Shown piece by piece: positions 10,127-21,168 of a stretch of DNA of 64,000 bases; positions within the stretch are counted from its first letter, which is position 1, and each line of letters begins with the position of its first letter. Source of the stretch: Elymus sibiricus (taxonomy: Eukaryota > Streptophyta > Magnoliopsida > Poales > Poaceae); the NCBI GenBank assembly GCA_039707655.1, contig CM077672.1, positions 200,484,537 to 200,548,536 on the forward strand, in the 5' to 3' direction. Position numbers and translations under genes: made by a program. The notes under the pieces are model-generated. The model was not told the DNA's origin, searched no databases, and was given only the letters and a program-made list of their open reading frames with translations.

Positions 10127-10944
10127 ATGTGTCGGTCATCAGCGTGTGCAACCGAGTCGTAGCAAGCTACAAGGACTCGAGTAAAACACCGCATGACATT
10201 TCCCCGTAGGGACAGACACAGGAGCAAAGAAGGATACATGCCGTTAAATCCATGTGTTTCGGAGCAGTAGCGAATTACCAGGGCTCAGTGGAAGCACTAG
10301 GAGGCATTTCCCTGTATGGAAGGCTACCAAAGCAGATAACTAGGTGTCGAATCCCGCACATACCAATGCATTTCAAACATACACACAATATGCATGATAT
10401 GTGTAGATACAACATGGCATCACAACATAACTCTACGACTCAAAGTATTTATTTAAGAGGTTCCGAGGAGCCATACATAGCATGCTATTACAATCATGGG
10501 TCTCATGACCCAACATTCAAATCATACAAGAAACGGAAGCATAACATGTATAAGTATAAACAACTACAAAAGAAAAAGGTTGAGAAGCCTGACTATCTAC
10601 AAGACCCTCCATAGGAACTAGACCTCTGTCTAGGATTCCCAAGCTAATCATCGAAACCACATGGAACTACTAATGAGACTGAAGTCTCCTCTGCATAAAC
10701 ATAAATTAAGCAACCGTGAGTACAAAGGTACTCAGCAAGACTTACATCAGAACTATCTACATATGCATCAGTATCAACAAAGGGGGTGGTGGAGTTTAAC
10801 TGCAGCAAGCCAGCTTTGACACTGTGGCTATCCTATACTATGACTACTAGTACTTACTTTGGGGGTGAAAGAGCACACACGAGTCCACATATGGCAATCG
10901 TCTGCCATGCATGACATCATTGCACATGTTTCCCGAACAATTTA
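10127..10944. other. unassigned repetitive sequence, possibly a gypsy LTR scrap
   Basis: No gene recognised. An open frame at 10252-10614 (120 codons) has no familiar motif and a composition unlike a gene. The segment contains the palindrome GAGTAC-aaag-GTACTC followed by AGC at 10718-10736, a motif also present in the large LTRs of the right-hand array (44988-45007). I suspect a decayed LTR of a related gypsy family. Confidence 0.3.
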
Positions 10945-11343
10945 TGAGTGGGATTGCATTTTGCATTGGGAACGGTTTCCTCTAAGCTCTCATTTACGAT
11001 AATGTGCTATCACAAACGGTTCAGGAGCCCCTACGCACACGTAGAAGTGCTGCAAATCGTCTGTGATTTGTTGTGTATCACCGACGGTTGTGCTATGAGT
11101 TACGTGTGCTTTCCGTTCTGGATCGCACACACTCATTTTGTTGAACCATGTGCGCTTCAATGGCCATGTTAAAACAAAATATCGCATTTGAATCGCCCTG
11201 CAAAAAGCAAATTCGCCACAATATGCAATTGAACAAATGCTAGCTAAATTCCACTAATTTATCAACATATGCAGTACATAATCATAGTGTACGAAATACA
11301 AAGACCTCGTCACATGGAAAACAATGCATCCATGCATACATGT
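10945..11343. other. sequence with scattered GTGTGCGAT-like motifs
   Basis: Contains variants of the same short motifs as the 84-bp array that follows (CACAAACGGTTC near 11010, several GTGTG/CACAC-containing words), but no tandem order and no gene. Confidence 0.35.
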
Positions 11344-11489
11344 TTAGTGGCTAACTCTAGTTGAATGCATACTCATTATTTGAGGAACAACCATGCTGAA
11401 ATCTTCATTATCACCAGTGGGCTTGATGTAGTGATTCAGGAAGAAGTTGCTGATAAATCTCCTAACATCCAGCAATTCACCAGTCACTA
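11344..11489 (-). CDS. possible terminal exon, unknown protein
   Basis: On the minus strand a canonical-looking acceptor (ATCCTGCAG, ending at 11490) is followed by 48 open codons with protein-like composition (motifs LLDVRRFISNFF, YIKPTGDNEDF, MVVPQIM), ending at TAA 11344-11346. I do not recognise it. An open stretch this short could be chance (about one in ten for random sequence); composition is the main reason to list it. No matching upstream exon was identified. Confidence 0.2.
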
Positions 11490-11599
11490 CTGCAGGATGC
11501 TGCTAACGCGACACATGAATTAGAGACCCTTTGACGAAACTGTGTTTGATGCATGCATCGCAAACGGTGTCGTAATAAAACCGTCACCAGTAAGACGAA

Positions 11600-12095
11600 C
11601 TGTGTGCGATGCCAGAGACATCAAGCACGATTCAAATTAGAGTTGCGTGTGCGATACGTGGCATACAGTTGATCCATACGAACTGTTTGCGATGAGCAGA
11701 ACAACAAAAACGGCCAGCCAGGTCAAGGTGTGTGTGATATACGACATACAGTTCACTCGGGTGAACTATTTGCGATTAGCCAACACAACAGAAATAGTCG
11801 GCCAGACGAAGGTGTGTGTGATAGACGGCATACAGTTCACTCGGATGAACTGTTTGCGATGAGCCAAAACAACAGAAACGGTTCAACTTAACAAGATGTG
11901 TGTGATACGCGGTAAACAAGCAACTCGGATGAACTGTTTGCGATGATAAAAAATAACACAAACATTTAGAAGTAACAATATGTGTGTGATACCAGACAAA
12001 CAGGTCACTCGGATGAACTGTTTGCGATGATAAAAAATAACACAAATGATTCGGCGTAACAAGATGTGTGTGATACCCGGCAAACAGGTCAGTAA
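11600..12095 (+). repeat. 84-bp tandem repeat, about six copies
   Basis: The phrase GAACTGTTTGCGATGA recurs at 11680, 11763 (variant), 11847, 11931 and 12015 (spacing 83-84 bp), with an earlier variant near 11599. Each unit also has a GTGTGTGATA word and an ACTCGGATGAAC word. Looks like a subterminal repeat block of a DNA transposon; related words occur near 12295, 12415, 13575 and 30400. Confidence 0.85.
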
Positions 12096-12585
12096 TCACA
12101 ATTGTGTAGTAACACAGACCGACAATAACACATACGATTCATGCTAATAATTACCTGAGGATTTTGTGGAGGCAAGGATAGAGGGGAGAAGAAGGCCAGA
12201 TTTGGGGGCTGCGAGAGGAAAGAGACAATAGAGAGCGAAGAAAGGATATTTATTGTGTCCCTAACCCTTGCAGACAGTTGCTACAGTTGTTTCGTGTGCG
12301 ATTATGTGTGTAGAAAAAACTTTGAAAATGCAAACGAGTTATTTGTGATGGCTAGGAGCATCGCACATGATGCGTGGTGCGAGTACTCGTGTGTGATGAT
12401 TTGTAAGTTACACATACGTGTCCTTATGTTAACACGTGTGTGATAGCATGTGACACCGCATACGGTTGTGTGCTGGGAATTGTGTGCTCCACTTAGTCTT
12501 CCCGCGCTCCAGCGAAGACTTCCCATGCAAGGACCAGCCACAGGGGTAAATTGTAAAACCCTCAATCCCCTAGCCAGCTGCTAGC
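12096..12585. other. region upstream of the 12674 gene candidate
   Basis: Continues the GTGTGCGAT/CACAC word pattern until about 12480, then unique-looking sequence leading to a TATA box. No gene seen. Confidence 0.4.
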
Positions 12586-12593
12586 TATAAATA
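12586..12593 (+). promoter_or_regulatory. TATA box of the 12674 gene candidate
   Basis: TATAAATA, 88 bp before the ATG at 12674 and followed by a short CA/AC-rich leader, as in a typical plant core promoter. Confidence 0.45.
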
Positions 12594-12673
12594 ACCACAA
12601 CAATGGCCGGCGGCAGCGACTAACTATTGATCCCCTTGGTAGCTAGTTACCCACACATATCGGCAAACCCCCA

Positions 12674-13188
12674 ATGGCCGACGACAGGATGGAGTTGGGC
12701 GACGGCGGAATCAAGGCTGGCGGCGCGATAGTCGGCTTGGCGGTCGATGGCCATGCCGCCGCCCTTCTCGATGATGTCCAGAGGAAGCAGGAAACGCGAT
12801 ACAACCAAGCCACCAGGTTAGCCAGGGTCTTCCTGAAAGCAGACAGGGATCACCAGCGGGCGATACTGCTGGCTCGGCACAGAGTGTGGCAGATGGTGCG
12901 GGCAGCAGAGCAGGAAGAGCGACGACGTTGGGACAACTGCGGTAGTGGAGGCCACCACATGAGGCGCAGGCTTATGTCCCAGATGGAAGAGGGCACAGCG
13001 CCGAACATCGCCGGGGCATATGCCTGGGGGTCGTGACGGCAGCCCTGGCGAGAGCCAACGTCGTCTCGCCGGACGTCGCCGGGGCAGGCCCGACGGTCGC
13101 GGTAGCCCTGGTGAGCGTTGTGCCTGAGGCAGTACCGGTGATCACCGAGGTCGAGGCTGTCCCAGCCTCGATCGATCAAGGTGTGTAG
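12674..13188 (+). pseudogene. small hypothetical gene with G-run frameshift
   Basis: ATG at 12674 opens 120 codons (to TGA 13034-13036): an acidic, Gly-rich N-terminus, then a basic helical stretch (motifs RLARVFLKADRDHQRAILLARHR and EQEERRRWDN). The frame meets its stop just after a run of five G (about 13025-13029). The neighbouring frame is open from that run to TAG 13186-13188 and is rich in Ala, Val and Pro, so one missing G best explains the early stop; an intact form would be about 170 residues. A TATA box lies 88 bp upstream and a TGTAA-rich 3' end downstream. No family recognised. The surroundings suggest a gene carried by a DNA transposon, but a plain host gene is possible. Confidence 0.4.
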
Positions 13189-13796
13189 GTCATCGACTTG
13201 GCGGCCTCCTCTCCTCCCCAGGATCGACACGCTGATGGACGATGGCAGCTGTGCGTGCTGGGTCGGCGCGAGGCGCACAGTAGCTCTTTTGTGTGCGTGT
13301 GGTTCGTTATATTCTTGTAAATTAGCGAGCTAATGATTTGTAAATTACTCCCCGAACTAGGCACTAGACCAATTTGAGCATATATATATGCTCGATTGAT
13401 TTGTTCATGCATGTCAAATATGTCAATTGTATGGGCTGGCCTATCTATATATTATCTCAATTTGCAATATGGACAATTAATATGCAAATGCCTTTTGGAC
13501 ATCGATGCTGATCGCCACGTCGAAAACATGGACATCCTCTACTCTACCGGGCACGCGCTTAAACTGAATGAACTGTGTACGATACTAATACTTTCCATTA
13601 AAATTTAAGAAATTGGCAAACAGCATTTGAGTAACATATATATAGTGGTGACACTATTCGACAAAAGGCGGATCTTAGTAACACGGTACTTAACAATTCC
13701 GAACTTAACAATTTTGACAACCATATGGTCCATATCTACATACTTAACATAGTAACAACTAGCACATTTTAAGAGGCAGAGGGCCAACAACGACAA
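13189..13796. other. intergenic stretch between convergent gene candidates
   Basis: AT-rich, no credible gene. It contains one more GAACTGTGTACGAT word at about 13570, related to the 84-bp repeat. Confidence 0.4.
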
Positions 13797-14753
13797 TTAT
13801 CTGCTGGAAGCAGCTTGATCACGGCGACTCGGCATCTCGTCAATGAAAAGGAAGAACCCTCCTCTACCTTGGTAGAGCATGAGTAGAACAGTGTCTCCAA
13901 TTTTCCAATGTGGATGCATTGCCAGGACAAGCGAGAACCTATTAATTTGAATGGTCCCATTTCTGCGGGAAATGCAGTACCTTGAAATCACTTTGGCGTT
14001 ATTTGCAGGCACAAGTGTAATTCGACCACGCCGGGAAATCGATTCATGAACAGCTGCAGTGGGTAATTTTTGTTGCAATGAAGAATAAAAACCAATTGTA
14101 ACATATCGTTGAAGCTATATATAGTTTATGAACATCAACATAAAAATAAGACTTTGTACCAGTGTTTTGTGCACACAATTGGTCTTGTTCAATTTGTGCA
14201 CCAGTGGTAGAATTAATCCCATCTCAAATCTAGTGTTCATATGATGTGCTATGTCTGTCAGATTGTCAACAAATTTTATGACATGCTCCAAATCTTTCTA
14301 GTGAAATTTGGTACGCCAAGTAACATACAGATCGTTAACTATGGATCCAACATATCCTGCTTAAATGGTGGAAAGGGACCATTTTGTCAGAACATGGTAG
14401 AAGAATAGTGCGCATAAATTGGTAATTAGAATTTCTTACTGGCTAGGAACAGAGTCAGAAAATGAAATCACAATTGGTTGCTTAAATAGTGATCAGTTAG
14501 TCAGAACAAATACCCCGAGTTTGCTAAGTAATATGCCAACATGGAGAAAGTTGAAAGAACACTAACCTCGATCAGACTGTGATCGGCTAATGATTTTGGG
14601 GAAGTAAACATCCGTGTTAATTAGACCAGGCTGTGGTGCACGCACTTGAATTTTATTGCCAGCTTTTAGTTCATAAAACTTAGAAATTTTTCTCCAAAGG
14701 TCCACATCAAAATAGGAGTGACCATCTTTATCAATTTTTACCCTAACTTTCAT
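13797..14753 (-). CDS. two-exon hypothetical gene, possible B3-like DNA-binding fold
   Basis: Minus strand. Exon 14753-14567 starts with ATG and ends at a GT donor (CGAG/GTTAGT). Exon 14053-13797 follows a CACTGCAG acceptor and ends in TGA. The first exon has 187 bases, leaving phase 1, and the second continues in frame, so about 147 residues. Motifs: FDVDLWRKISKFYELKAGNKIQV in the first exon, and HWKIGDTVLLMLYQGRGGFF in the second, which resembles the 'G-D-x-v' end of a plant B3 domain; that link is weak. More exons may lie upstream, where a 14.7-kb Athila-type element was inserted at 15134/29799. Both halves read open with consistent splice phase, so it was a real gene until recently. Confidence 0.4.
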
Positions 14754-15129
14754 TGTAAATCCATGCTACATTGTCAATATGACATCCATGGAGTCATCAA
14801 CATAGTAAAGGCCAAGATTTCCTTCTACACGTGTTCTTACAAAGCAAGGGATGTACTGCTTGAAATGATAATTAAGATTGTTACATATATTGAAATAACA
14901 GAGCAACATGCAAATATGGGAGTAATAGAGAGAACAGAACAATATATAGCTGAAAGCAAAGTACAAAAATATATAATTAAACAGATAATGTAACAAAGAT
15001 TTCATGCAAATATGAGAGTAACTGAAAGAACAATACATCATTAATTTGCCTAATTTAGAAAAAAAATCGTCTTCGACGTCTAGGCTACATGTGGCACCGT
15101 ACCTTTTATCCATATGTAGCAATATATGG

Positions 15130-15134
15130 TATAT
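15130..15134. repeat. target site duplication TATAT, left copy
   Basis: Identical to 29794-29798; flanks the complete Athila-type element. Confidence 0.9.
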
Positions 15135-16546
15135 TGATAACCCACAAGTATAGGGGATCGCAACAGTTTTCGAGGGTAGAGTATTCAACCCAAATTTATT
15201 GATTTGACACAAGGGGAGCCAAAGAATATTTGCAAGTATTAGCAGTTGAGTTGTCAATTCAACCACACCTGGAGACTAAATATCTGCAGCACAGTGATCA
15301 GTAGCACAGTAGTATGGTAGTTTGATAGCAGTAGCAATAATAGTAACAGTAATAGTAACGGTAGCAGCAATAGTAGTAGCAGTTGTGACAGCAGTAGCAA
15401 CAGTAGTAACTTAGCAAAGAACAATATGTGAAAAGCTCGTAGGCATTGGATCGGTGATTATGTTGGATAACATTCATCATGTAACAGTCATAACCTAGGG
15501 CGACACAGAACTAGCTCCAATTCATCAATGTAATGCAGGCATGTATTCTGTATATAGTCATACGTGCTTGCGATAAGAACTTGCATGACATCTTTTGTCC
15601 TACCCTCCCGTGGCAGTGGGGTCCATAAGGAAACTAAGGGATATTAAGGCCTCCTTTTAATAGAGAACCGGAACAAAGCATTAACACATAGTGAATACAT
15701 GAACTCCTCAAACTACGGTAATCACCGGAAAGAATCCCAATTATTATCACCTTGGGGTATGCGGATCATAACATATAGCAAGTGCATATAACTTGCAAGA
15801 TCGGATCAAGAACACAAATATATTCATGAAAACATAAAGGGTTCAGATCTGAAATCATGGCACTCGGGCCCTAGTGACAAGCATTAAGCATAGCAAAGTC
15901 ATAGCAACATTAATCTCAGAACATAGTGGATACTAGGGATCAAGCCCTAACAAAACTAACTCGATTACATGATAAATCTCATCCAACCCATCACCGTCTA
16001 GCAAGCCTATGAAGGAATTACTCACTCCCAGCGGTGAGCATCTTGAAATTGGTGATGAAGGATGGTTGATGATGACGATGCCGGAAGATCCCCCTCTTCG
16101 GAGCCCAAAACGGACTCCATATCTGGCCTCCCAATGAAGAACAGGAGGTGGCGGCGGCTCCGTATCATAAAATGCAATAATACTTCCTCTCCTATTTTTT
16201 CTCTGGAATTGTGAATTTATAGGCCTAAGATTAGGGTCAGCGGGGCCACGTGGGCCCCATAAGCCACCAGGGCGCGCCAGGGGGGTGGCACGCCATGGTG
16301 CCTCGTGGGCAGCAGGTGGCTCCCCTCCAGTAGGTCTTGGCTCCAGTATTTTTTATTTATTCCATGAAAAATCTCCAAAAAGTTTCATCCAATTCCAAGA
16401 ACTTTTATTTCTGCACAAAAAAAAACACCATGGTAGTTCTGCTGAAAACAGCATCAGTCCGAGTCAGTTTCATTCAAATCATGCAAATTAGAGTCCAAAA
16501 CAAGAGCAAAAGTGTTTGGAAAAGTAGATACGATGGGGACATATCA
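15135..16546 (-). mobile_element. 3' LTR of the Athila-type element
   Basis: TGATAACCCACAAG at the left edge, GACATATCA at the right (1412 bp). Matches the 28409-29793 LTR throughout. By eye there are about 18 substitutions in the first 650 aligned bases, plus indels such as a 14-base stretch after CAACAG. A degenerate AGT/AGC/AAC trinucleotide stretch lies at about 15325-15415. Confidence 0.9.
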
Positions 16547-16560
16547 ACTCCCCCAAGCTT
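16547..16560 (-). promoter_or_regulatory. polypurine tract
   Basis: Minus-strand AAGCTTGGGGGAGT directly abutting the 3' LTR. It fixes the element orientation. Near-copies occur at about 18631-18644 and inside gag at about 27470-27484. Confidence 0.8.
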
Positions 16561-18661
16561 AACTCATTGCTTGTCCTCAAGCAATTCAGTTGACAAACTG
16601 AAAGTGATAAAGAAAAACTTTTACGAACTCTTTTGTTCTTGTATCTATATATATGCTTAAATAGTACCCAAGTTTTCAGCAAAGATCATGAACTAACCAT
16701 GCAAATGATAACTCTTAGAAATTATATTCACTCAAATCAATGGCAAAATCAACTAGCAAGCAATAATAAGATATCTCAAATGCCAACACTTTGTCAAAAC
16801 AATCATGATATAATATGACAACATGGTATCTCGCAAGCCCTTTCTGAAACCGCAAAACATAAATGCAGGGCACCTCCAAAGTTCAAGCAGCGACTAAACA
16901 TTGTAATTCATGGTAGAAGAGATCCAGTCATGATGCACACAACATTAACTATACACAATGCATGAGAATGACAATAGTGCTCTTAGGTCTGGTGCTTGTT
17001 TGAGAAGGTGATGACTCAACAATAAAAGTAAAATAACATAAAAGTAAATAGATAGGCCCTTCGCAGAGGGAAGCAGGGATTTGCAGAGGTGCCAGAGCTC
17101 GAAGCTTAAATCAGAGATAAATATGATTTTGGGAGGTATGCCTTTCCAGTCAATGTCACGACCGAGAGTTTTCAATATCTTCCATGCTAAACAAATTAGT
17201 GGCGGTTCCCAAGCGGTAAAGTAAAGTTTACTCCCCCTCCACCAACAAACAAAAGCCATGGCTAGCCGAATCCTCAGGTGCCCTCCATACCAACAACTTT
17301 CCGGGGGAGTTTGTTTTATTATTTTGTAGTTTTAATAATGGGACTGGGCATCCCGATTACCAGCCCCTCTCGTGTAAGGACAAGTGAATAAACACTCATC
17401 ATGAGAATAACCCACTTAGCATGGAAGATATTGACCGCCCCCTGTCGCTCCATGAGCGGTACGGGCACACAAAACAGATGTTCATTTGAATATTTAGAGG
17501 TGGCACATGCAATTTACTTAGAATGGTAGGGTAATACCGCATATAGGTAGATATAGTGGACTCATCTGGAATAACTTTGGTTTAAGGGTTTTGATGCACA
17601 AGCAGTATTCCCGCTTAGTACAGGCGAAGGCTAGCAAATAGGTTGAGAAGCGACCAGCTAGAGAGTGAAAACGGTCATAATCATGCATTATGAATAGTCA
17701 ACATTGAATACTAGCATGAGTAGGATATAAACACCATGAACATAAATATCGTGGAGGCTATGATGGTTTTGAATCAACTACATGCGTGAACATGTGCCAA
17801 GTCAAGCCACTTGAAACATTCAGAGGAGGATACCATATCATCATACTACATCATGAACATTTTAATGCATGTTGACACCCAAGATAAATCATTATCCACT
17901 CCTAGCTACTTAAGCATGGCATGAGCAACTATAATCTCTAATTGTCATCATAAACATGTTTAATCATAATATGTTGAATCATGGATACTGAGTTAAACAT
18001 ATTTACAAAAACAAAAACAAGTTGAGTTCATACCCGCTTTTCCTTGCCACAGTCACTTCATCAAATCATCGTCATTATTGCCTTTCACTTGCACGACCGA
18101 ATGATATGAAAATAAAAATAGTGCAAGTGTACCATGGACTAAGCTGGAATCTGCAAGCATTTTATTCAAAGGAGAGGACAAGGTAATATGGGCTCTTTGT
18201 TAGATCAACTATAAAGCATATGAGGGCCACTCAACATTTTCATCGTGGTCTTTTCCTTACAATGACTCAACAAAGGAAAAGAATTTCAGAGAAACACACT
18301 AAAATATTTTTGGAGTTTTTAATTTTTTTTCTTGAAGGATGCAAATTAAAGAAGACAAAACAAAAACGAGGAAAACTATTTACACGGGAAAGCTCCCAAC
18401 AAGCGAAAGAAGAAACGGGAAATCTTTTTGGGTTTTCTTTTAATACTACAACTAATTAAGCTAGAAAGAAAAACCGAGAAATATTTTTGGATTTTCTCAA
18501 AGTTTTTCAAACACACAAGAAGAAAGCGAGAAAATAAAACTAACATGGATTATACAATGAAAAAGTATGAACACCGACAACAGGAATGAAATGTGTGGAC
18601 ATGAATGCAATGTCGGTGAGAGATACGTACTCCCCCAAGCTTAGGCTTTTGCCTAGCTTGG
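16561..18661 (-). other. non-coding internal region of the Athila-type element
   Basis: About 2.1 kb of AT-rich sequence without a credible frame, between the third ORF and the polypurine tract. A second polypurine-like copy sits at about 18631. Confidence 0.6.
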
Positions 18662-19674
18662 TCATCGCCATCCCTGGTCTGGGTAATAATCAAAATGGTA
18701 GCTCATAGAGGTGTTCTGAGCCGCCACCTTAGCCAGACGGATAGCCTCGACCACCGCCTTGTACTCGTGCACCTCGCTCTCCAATAGAAAATATCTCTGT
18801 TTGTTCTGAAAATCAAAGAGGGCAGGAGCAGGCAAAGCAACATACACAGATCGATATTTATTAAAAACTAAGTTATATTCATATCTGTGTGCGTCACGTT
18901 TAAAAAACTTATGTTCTCGCATTGTTTCGAAATTCAAATATTTATCAGGTAAGAAGGGATCATTGGAATTGGGCGAGACCCCTAACCTTGTAGCTACGCG
19001 GGAGGCATAAATTCCTCCATACAAATCACCATTACCTGCGTTACGCTGCTAATAATAGCCCCAAGATTATAATGCTTGCTACCAGTCAAAGCTGTATGAA
19101 TAAGACTCAGATCAGGGGTGCAAAGTGCACTACAGTCTTGCTTACCAACAATGCACTTACCATTAAAAAGTGTAAAATACCAAATAGCGGGAAAGTGAAT
19201 GCTAATTATTCTGGCCTGCGTAACTCCCCTATCCTCACCGTTGCAAAGGCTATTAAGAAATGGCTCATAATCAGATTTTAGTGGTTCATCTATAGAACCC
19301 CAATAAGGAATTTTGCATGCATCACAAAACTCTTCTAGAGACATAGCATAAGATCTGTCATACAGGTGAAATAAAACTCTAGAAGTGCGCGGATGATATT
19401 CAAAGTTTTGACTGAATGAATGAGTGAGGTAGTAATGCTGTGGTGGCTTATCTGCGATGAAGGCTGAAAGCTCGGTGTTGTTGATATATTGGTTAAATTC
19501 TTCCTTGATGCCTGCACCTAGCATGAACTCGTTGCACGGCCATCTACATGACTTTGCTTCAGCACCTCGCACCGAACTTTCCCTTGGTTCAACGTATGAT
19601 TGGCGTGCGGGGCTTTCGCTAGATGATGCCTCGGCGGACCTCCTCCTTGAAGAACTCCTCCGGAAGAAATTCAT
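18662..19674 (-). pseudogene. Athila-type third ORF, frameshifted
   Basis: Minus-strand frame from ATG 19674 (MNFFRRSSSRRRS start, Ser/Arg-rich) to TGA at 18662-18664, about 337 codons, with a frame change near 19010-19050. The middle part (SLEEFCDACKIPYWGS, RIISIHFPAIWYFTLF, LYGGIYASRVATRLGV) resembles the protein family called Athila ORF-1, of unknown function. It stands in the env-like position 3' of pol. No signal peptide or clear membrane segment is visible in it, so an envelope role is not supported here. Family match is from recall. Confidence 0.55.
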
Positions 19675-20445
19675 TTTCTCTATGAACAATTTCTGAAAAA
19701 AATTTGGGCCACAAAATGATATCAATAAAACTTCACAAAATTGATAGCAACTACTCATATGGATGTCTAGAGGCCATATCAAGCATTCAAACTACTTGGA
19801 ACTCAAAGAATTCAACATGTAAGCTCATTTTCAGTAGCACCAAGAGCAGCTAATTATGCAAAATATAATCCACTAGAGCAAAAACTAATCGGAGCAATGG
19901 AGGAGTCACATACCAAGTAGCAATCCCCCAAAATAGTTTCAGAAACGGAGCTCCGATCAAAGAGATCGAAAATCTCAGGTTTGGGAGCAAGAACACGAGA
20001 GAGAGAGAGCTACCAGGAATTTTTGCTAGAGGTAAGAGATGAACTGGGCTGAAGGGATAAGTGAGGGGGTCCCTGTGGGGCCCACAAGCCACCAGGGCAC
20101 GCCAGGGGGGGTGGCACGCCCTGGTGCCTCGTGGGCACCTGGGGCATCCCCCTTGTATGTTTTTAGTGCTAAAAATTCTTAAATATTCTATAAAAATTCA
20201 ATTCAAAATTTTATTGCATTCCGAGCACTTTCATTTCTAGGCTTTTTTTTGCACGGATAATTCAGAAAACAGGGTAATCATGGCATTTAATTGCATTTAA
20301 CTAAAAATAACAGAAAACAAAAAGTGGGTACAAAGGGTTGTGCTTACTAAATTCATCAACCACATGCCTCTCAAAAAGAATCCATTAATAAGGTTGATCA
20401 AGTCTTATTAACAGACCATTTCTGAGTGACATGAAACCGAAGAAT
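19675..20445 (-). other. spacer of the Athila-type element, between third ORF and MULE
   Basis: No gene. With 25641-25643 it forms the whole stretch between protease and the third ORF once the MULE is removed, too short for RT plus integrase. Confidence 0.6.
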
Positions 20446-20454
20446 TTTCGTATA
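20446..20454. repeat. 9-bp target duplication of the MULE, left copy
   Basis: TTTCGTATA, identical to 25632-25640. Nine bases is the Mutator-superfamily length. Confidence 0.95.
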
Positions 20455-20625
20455 GGGATAATTAATTTGGTGCCCTTAGTTGTGTCCCCCTCGGTAGGTT
20501 TGCCCCTAGTTTCCGAAAACCCTCGTTCTTGCCCAACTCACTTTGGTTTCTTTGTGCTTTTGCCCTCCCGTCACGGTTCCGTCCAGTCAGCGCCGTTTGG
20601 CCGCTACCGGCGCTAGATTTAGGAC
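20455..20625 (+). repeat. left terminal inverted repeat of the MULE
   Basis: Starts GGGATAATTAATTTGG; matches the inverted right end for about 170 bp with scattered mismatches, by eye somewhat under 90 per cent identity. Confidence 0.9.
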
Positions 20626-21167
20626 ACAGCTTGCCCCCCGTTCATGCTCACTCGCTTGTTCCCCCCCTCACTCTCTCGTTCCCCATTCCTCCCGTCACTC
20701 TCTCTCCCCTATCCAAACCCTAGTTCTTCGGCGCCTCAACACAAGATCCACAAACCCTAGGGGCACCACCACCACATCCATTTCCAGGCGATGGGGGAGA
20801 ATGGAGAAACCCTAGGCGGCGGCCGCCGCCACAAGAAGGGAACCGCATCGGCGCGGGAGGGCGATGGCTGCGCGCACGGCCAGGCGGTGTCCCAATCACC
20901 ACGGGGTAGCGGACACGGTGGCGGTGGCGTCGTCGACGGCGACAAAAGCTCGCCATCGGTTAGGGGGAGTGTTAAAGGCGGCTGTGGTGGCAGTCAGGGC
21001 CACAAGGGCAAGGGCACCGCATCTGCACAGGAGATCCCGGCGGGGTAAGTCTCAGATCTGCTCTTGCTTATTATCGTAGGCTTGATTCAGAGAAGATTTA
21101 GTCATGGTAGATGCTATGTTCATTATTGTCGGATGGATCCAGCTGTTGCATTCTTTCTGTCTGTTAG
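20626..21167 (+). other. MULE 5' leader: GC-rich first exon and intron
   Basis: A GC-rich stretch with poly-Gly-type frames ends in a strong donor (GG/GTAAGT, GT at 21045-21046). A T-rich run ends in the acceptor TGTTAG at 21167, two bases before the transposase ATG at 21169. Best read as a 5' UTR exon plus intron. A frame from 20791 to the donor could instead encode an N-terminal extension. Confidence 0.5.
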
Positions 21168-21168
21168 A

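Noticed and set aside
11485..11490. CACTAC as the left end of a CACTA transposon
   Set aside because: No matching inverted terminus or 3-bp duplication was found; kept only as a possibility in the findings.
11776..12099. 107-codon minus-strand frame with a 28-residue repeat
   Set aside because: The 84-bp tandem repeat is a multiple of three, so any open unit stays open; this is a product of the DNA repeat.
18662..19674. Third ORF of the Athila-type element as an envelope protein
   Set aside because: No signal peptide or clear membrane span visible from the ATG at 19674; it fits the Athila ORF-1-type family better.
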